From Acidobacteriaceae bacterium (GTDB taxonomy: Bacteria; Acidobacteriota; Terriglobia; Terriglobales; SbA1): a stretch of DNA of 7,558 nt. The stretch is from the NCBI GenBank assembly GCA_003136335.1, contig PLEA01000430.1:1-7558 (forward strand). Reading direction: 5' to 3'. Every line of letters starts with the position of its first letter. Within the stretch, counting starts at the first letter, position 1. The translations under genes and the position numbers were made by a program. The notes beneath the pieces were generated by a model. It did no database searches, was not told the DNA's origin, and worked only from the letters and a program-made list of their open reading frames with translations. This document shows, in pieces, positions 5,433 through 7,558 of this stretch.

Positions 5433-6979
5433 GACACGAAAACCACCTTGTCGCCCCTGATCACCGAATGCTTTAGAAACCTCTTGTCCTCGCGACCGGG
5501 ATAGTCCATGCGATAGTGGGCGCCGCGACTTTCCTCGCGCGCCAAAGCCGACCGCGCCACCAGCAGCCCCGCCAAATGCAGGTTCGACGCCTCGTGCGCC
5601 CGCCGCGTCTTGGGGTGCGCCAACTTTGGAGCCATTTCTTCTAAACTCGTGATCGCTTTCTGCATCCCCACGCGCGTGCGTACAATGCCGACTTCGTTTT
5701 CCAAAAGAACCTGTATTTGCCCGATCAACTCCTCCACGCCTGTGTCCACTGGTCCATTGGAGTAAGCCGCCTTCGGTTCTGCGCCGGCACGCGACACCGG
5801 CTTGGCTTCCTCCCGCATCGCCTTGCCCGCGCGCGCCCCATATACCAGACCTTCCAGCAGAGAATTGCCGGGCAGGCGGTTTGCCCCGTGCAAGCCCGTC
5901 GCCGCGGCTTCGCCCGCAGCGTAGAGGCCGCCAAGGTTGGTCTTGCCATCGAGATCGGCGCGTACACCGCCCATGCTGTAATGCGCCGCCGGATGGACCG
6001 GAATCACATCTTCGGTAATGTCTATATTGTGCTGCATGCACGTCGCGTAGATTCGCGGAAAGCGCTTCTGCACCTTCGCGGCGCTCAGATGGGTGAGGTC
6101 GAGATAGACGAATGGATCTTTCGCGCGGCTCACCTCCATTTCGTGAACGACGGCCCGCGCCACCAAATCGCTCGGCGCCAGCTCGCCCATGGGGTGATAC
6201 TTTCCCATGAACCGGTTCAGTTCAATGTTGCGCAGGCACCCGCCCTCCGCTCGCAGCGCTTCTGACAGGAGAAAGCGGGGGAATTTTTTCAAGTAAAGCC
6301 CGGTCGGATGAAACTGCACGAACTCCATGTCGCTTACTTCCGCTCCGGCGCGGTAAGCCATCGTCACGCCATCCGCCGTGGCTCCCTCTGGATTGGTCGT
6401 GTTGCGATAGAGTTGCCCCATGCCTCCCGTAGCCAGCAGCAGGGCGGAACAGGCAACCTCCTGGGGAACGCCTTTTTCATCGATGAGGGAAATTCCCGTG
6501 ATGTGGCCGCCATCGGTCAGCAGGCCGGTTGAAAAGGCAAACTGCACAATCGAAATATGCTTCAGGCACTCTGCCTTGACGCAAAGCACTCGCAGGATTT
6601 CCCGCCCTGTCGATTCCCCTTGCGCTTGCAGACTGCGATGGCGGGTGTGCGCACTTTCCGGGCCGAAAACCAGCTTGGTCCCGCGGTGCTTGCCCCACGC
6701 GATCAACTCGTCAATGCGTTCCGGGCCCTCCTCCAGCAGAATCTTCACGGCTGCAGGATTACACAAACCGTCCCCCGCGCTGAGCGTGTCCTGCAAGTGG
6801 AGACTGACTTCATCCTCGTCGCTCAGCGCCGTGACCTGCGCAAATTGTGAGCTGGACCCGACTTCTTTTTTCTCCAGCACGAGCACACGCCCGGCGGCGG
6901 CCAGTTCAATGGCCGCGCGCAGACCGGCAACGCCCGCGCCAATCACCACGAAGTCGATCTCGGCTGGAAGACCCTTCAT
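5429..6979 (-). CDS. nadB: L-aspartate oxidase NadB
   Basis: FAD enzyme that oxidises L-aspartate to iminoaspartate, the first step of de novo NAD synthesis; NadA then makes quinolinate. The 516-aa product (family about 510-540) opens with a Rossmann FAD site, VVIGAGVAGL (11-20), and an acidic strand end, E36. Active-site residues align from memory with E. coli NadB: E108 (E121), H224 in QFHPTG (H244), R275 in DLVARAV (R290), H333 in PAAHYSMGG (H351), R368 in HGANR (R386). GLHGANRLPGNSLLEGLVYG (362-381) is characteristic of NadB. A helical C-terminal domain (about 411-490) ends in GAHYRMDYPGRED (487-499). One oddity is a gap: the conserved AQGGI flavin loop reads FAQVTALSDED (46-56) and lacks GGI. 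Function is therefore uncertain, although everything else is intact. ATG 6979 is the only well-placed start, but no clear Shine-Dalgarno precedes it. nadA and nadC are not in the window. The gene is divergent from aroB and convergent with the TerC-family gene. Confidence 0.95.
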   Translation of the reverse strand: MKGLPAEIDFVVIGAGVAGLRAAIELAAAGRVLVLEKKEVGSSSQFAQVTALSDEDEVSLHLQDTLSAGDGLCNPAAVKILLEEGPERIDELIAWGKHRGTKLVFGPESAHTRHRSLQAQGESTGREILRVLCVKAECLKHISIVQFAFSTGLLTDGGHITGISLIDEKGVPQEVACSALLLATGGMGQLYRNTTNPEGATADGVTMAYRAGAEVSDMEFVQFHPTGLYLKKFPRFLLSEALRAEGGCLRNIELNRFMGKYHPMGELAPSDLVARAVVHEMEVSRAKDPFVYLDLTHLSAAKVQKRFPRIYATCMQHNIDITEDVIPVHPAAHYSMGGVRADLDGKTNLGGLYAAGEAAATGLHGANRLPGNSLLEGLVYGARAGKAMREEAKPVSRAGAEPKAAYSNGPVDTGVEELIGQIQVLLENEVGIVRTRVGMQKAITSLEEMAPKLAHPKTRRAHEASNLHLAGLLVARSALAREESRGAHYRMDYPGREDKRFLKHSVIRGDKVVFVS

Positions 6980-7037
6980 AGACGGGAAATGGTACCATCT
7001 CGCGCACAGGGCAGTCCTTCGCTATCATGGAAACCGC
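6980..7037. promoter_or_regulatory. Divergent nadB/aroB control region with a 10-bp palindrome
   Basis: These 58 bases must hold the start signals for both divergent genes, unless aroB is read from further upstream. They contain a perfect 10-base palindrome, ATGGTACCAT (6989-6998), about 10 bases upstream of the nadB start. They also contain TATCAT at 7023-7028, a possible -10-like element for the plus strand without a convincing -35. A short palindrome of this size may be chance. No known operator is recognised. Confidence 0.3.
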
Positions 7038-7558
7038 ATGCCGCAAGTGACCATCCATGTCGCACCCCGGCCCTATCAGGCCTGGATCGAAAACGGGCTG
7101 CTCACTCGAGCGGGTTCCGTCCTGAGCGAACTGCTGCCGCAGGCCAGCCGCATTTTTGTTGTGACCGTCCCTCCGGTGCGCAAGCGCTGGGGAGCGAAGC
7201 TGGTCAGTTCCTTGAAGTTCAGCGGTTTCACGCCGCAGGTGATTCCCATGCCCGACGGCGAACCGACCAAGCGGCTCGCGACGGTGGAGGCCCTCGCTGA
7301 AAAACTGGCGCGTCTGGGAGCCGATCGTAAAGCCGTAATCATCGCTCTGGGCGGAGGAGTTGTGGGCGACGTCACTGGACTGTTGGCCTCGCTCTATATG
7401 CGCGGGATCGAGTTGGTGCAGATTCCGACCACAGTGCTGGCGCAGGTGGATGCTTCCATCGGCGGAAAAACGGGAGTCAATCTCGTAGCCGGCAAGAACC
7501 TGCTTGGGACGTTCCACCACCCCCGGGTTGTGCTGATCGATCCCACGGTGCTGAAGAC
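7038..7558 (+). CDS. aroB: 3-dehydroquinate synthase AroB, N-terminal part
   Basis: Second enzyme of the shikimate pathway: converts DAHP to 3-dehydroquinate using NAD+ and a divalent metal, in the cytoplasm. The window holds 173 codons plus two bases of a protein normally about 350-370 aa. The remainder lies beyond the right edge. Diagnostic motifs are MPDGEPTK (71-78), the NAD-binding glycine motif ALGGGVVGDVTG (103-114), IPTTVLAQVDASIGGKTGVN (129-148) with D138, K144 and N148, and KNLLGTFHHP (153-162). The metal ligands (Glu and two His) expected later in the chain are outside the window. The start at ATG 7038 gives a standard short beta-strand N-terminus (MPQVTIHVAPRPY). Only a weak GGA (7029-7031) precedes it at a 6-base spacing. 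An upstream ATG at 7027 is out of frame. The gene is divergent from nadB and unrelated to it in pathway. Confidence 0.96.
   Translation, partial: MPQVTIHVAPRPYQAWIENGLLTRAGSVLSELLPQASRIFVVTVPPVRKRWGAKLVSSLKFSGFTPQVIPMPDGEPTKRLATVEALAEKLARLGADRKAVIIALGGGVVGDVTGLLASLYMRGIELVQIPTTVLAQVDASIGGKTGVNLVAGKNLLGTFHHPRVVLIDPTVLK

Noticed and set aside
5310..6041. Minus-strand frame of 243 codons containing PFGFAQGRLS
   Set aside because: It overlaps nadB in another frame, and that peptide is the known spurious translation of the CTGAGCGAAGCCGAAGGG repeat.
6906..7520. Minus-strand frame of 204 codons across the nadB start and aroB
   Set aside because: It lies antisense to aroB and runs across the nadB start in another frame; it has no domain signature.

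Overview
This window is ordinary GC-rich bacterial chromosome with dense housekeeping and envelope genes. No phage, plasmid, transposase, CRISPR, tRNA or rRNA gene was seen. The gene set and order suggest an Acidobacteriota (Terriglobia-like) genome: an S41 processing protease divergent from a single tatA/B gene, then tatC, then secreted M28 metallopeptidases. That placement is inference from memory, not a search result.

Layout. Positions 1-167 (minus) hold the N-terminus of an S41 C-terminal processing peptidase that runs off the left edge. A 254-base divergent spacer follows, with a possible extended -10 for the protease and a very strong Shine-Dalgarno for the Tat operon. Positions 422-2738 (plus) form a tight operon. 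tatA/B overlaps tatC by 8 bases, and tatC abuts with no gap a lipoprotein-like M28 enzyme that looks like an animal-type glutaminyl cyclase. After 57 bases, with a possible promoter of its own and no Shine-Dalgarno, comes a second secreted M28 peptidase with a PA-like insert (2796-4316). An inverted pair of five-unit heptad repeats (4314-4413) separates it from a TerC/Alx-family membrane protein, whose best start is a TTG at 4437. A strong hairpin at 5382-5432, with a CTGAGCGAAGCCGAAGGG core, lies between this gene and the convergent nadB (5429-6979, minus). nadB is divergent from aroB (7038 to the right edge, plus), with 58 bases between them.

How the genes fit together. The Tat genes make the translocon for folded proteins. 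The S41 protease and the two M28 enzymes are all predicted to act outside the cytoplasm, so the left half reads as an envelope export and processing cluster. The right half is unrelated: a probable Mn2+/metal-related membrane protein, the first enzyme of NAD biosynthesis from aspartate, and the second enzyme of the shikimate pathway.

I do not see a novel multi-gene system. The points most worth a second look are: a three-residue gap in NadB exactly where the flavin-contacting AQGGI motif should be; the heptad inverted repeat; the repeat-type hairpin; the fact that both repeats supply a neighbouring gene's stop codon; and the animal-type glutaminyl cyclase coupled to tatC.
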